5,605 bases of DNA from Candidatus Nanopelagicales bacterium (lineage in GTDB: Bacteria; Actinomycetota; Actinomycetes; S36-B12; UBA10799), in assembly GCA_030699055.1 (NCBI GenBank), contig JAUYKX010000047.1, forward strand, positions 1 through 5,605. Direction: 5' to 3'. Below the pieces are notes generated by a model. The model was not told the DNA's origin, did no database searches, and saw nothing but the letters and a program-made list of their open reading frames with translations. Made by a program: the position numbers and the translations under genes. Shown in pieces: positions 5,330 to 5,605 of this stretch. Each line of letters opens with the position of its first letter. Position 1 is the first letter of the stretch.

Positions 5330-5605
5330 TTACGGCCCGCCCGCCAAGAGCCAACTCGTGTTGGGACTCTGAACCCAATCCGGAACAAGATCAGGACCGG
5401 TCGGGGACAGCAGACGCCCACCGGTGAGGGCCGCGGCCAGAAGCCACGGCGAACACGACCCACCCAATCGGCGAGCAATCGCCGCCGACAGCGCCCCGAG
5501 CATTTCCACCACCGACGTCACCGGATCGGCGCCCGGGGCCGGTGCCATGAACTCGGTACCCAACTGCGCGGCAGTCGCCGCGAGAACCGCCATGACCCGA
5601 TCGGC
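5330..5605 (-). CDS. Unidentified protein, C-terminal part (at least 92 residues visible)
   Basis: The frame enters from beyond the window edge (ADRVMAVLAATAAQLGTEF) and ends at TAA (5330-5332). It has strong G/C at third positions, no internal stop and a plausible amphipathic helix (VVEMLGALSAAIARRLGG). The end is SWLLAAALTGG-like, then a proline- and tryptophan-bearing tail finishing NTSWLLAGGP. I do not recognise the family. The ATG at 5593 has no clear ribosome site, so the gene probably starts outside the window. It shares orientation with the transposase operon, with 61 bases between its stop and the transposase ATG. It may be an extra component of that element or the host gene beside which the element inserted. 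Being an open frame by chance in high-GC DNA remains possible. Confidence 0.5.
   Translation of the reverse strand, partial: ADRVMAVLAATAAQLGTEFMAPAPGADPVTSVVEMLGALSAAIARRLGGSCSPWLLAAALTGGRLLSPTGPDLVPDWVQSPNTSWLLAGGP

Noticed and set aside
5269..5478. Seventy-residue N-terminal extension of the DDE transposase
   Set aside because: The ATG at 5268 has a good ribosome site, the extension lacks transposase features, and it overlaps a frame with better coding character.
1..5605. CRISPR arrays, tRNA or rRNA genes, riboswitches, plasmid origins
   Set aside because: I saw no regularly spaced repeats, tRNA-like cloverleaf, rRNA-like conserved segments or iteron clusters on either strand.

Overview
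The window is a nest of insertion sequences from a high-GC actinobacterium. Strong G/C preference at third codon positions, GTG/TTG-style starts and transposase families common in Mycobacterium, Rhodococcus, Nocardia and relatives suggest a mycobacterial or nocardial chromosome island or plasmid; the genus cannot be fixed from sequence alone. I recognise no host metabolic gene. Nearly all the DNA is transposase, transposase remnant or transposition ATPase.

Layout, left to right. (1) 1-1078, minus strand: a transposase of the IS701-like actinobacterial group, in one continuous frame broken by a single in-frame TAG at 629-631. Its N-terminus is cut by the next element and its C-terminus runs off the window. 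(2) About 1079-2436: a complete IS256-family element with an intact 417-residue DDE transposase (1137-2390, plus strand) and imperfect terminal inverted repeats. The right end carries an outward-facing perfect -35 hexamer. (3) 2437 to about 2799, plus strand: an internal slice of an IS1380-family transposase, truncated at both ends. (4) About 2794 to about 5330, minus strand: a two-gene transposition module. It has a 506-residue Mu/Tn552/TnsB-type DDE transposase (3748-5268) and an ExeA/TniB-like AAA+ ATPase (2936-3751), coupled by an ATGA overlap and closed by a strong hairpin terminator (2857-2890). (5) 5330-5605, minus strand: the 3' end of an unidentified gene with the same orientation, 61 bases upstream of the transposase.

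How it fits together. The IS256 element lies between two unrelated transposase fragments and has no visible target-site duplication. It therefore probably marks a deletion or an inter-element recombination, not a simple insertion. The transposase/ATPase pair has the logic of Mu A/B and TniA/TniB: the ATPase probably selects target DNA and activates the DDE enzyme. Both of its ORFs look intact. The unidentified upstream gene may be a third component of that module or simply the host-side flank; the window ends before this can be settled.
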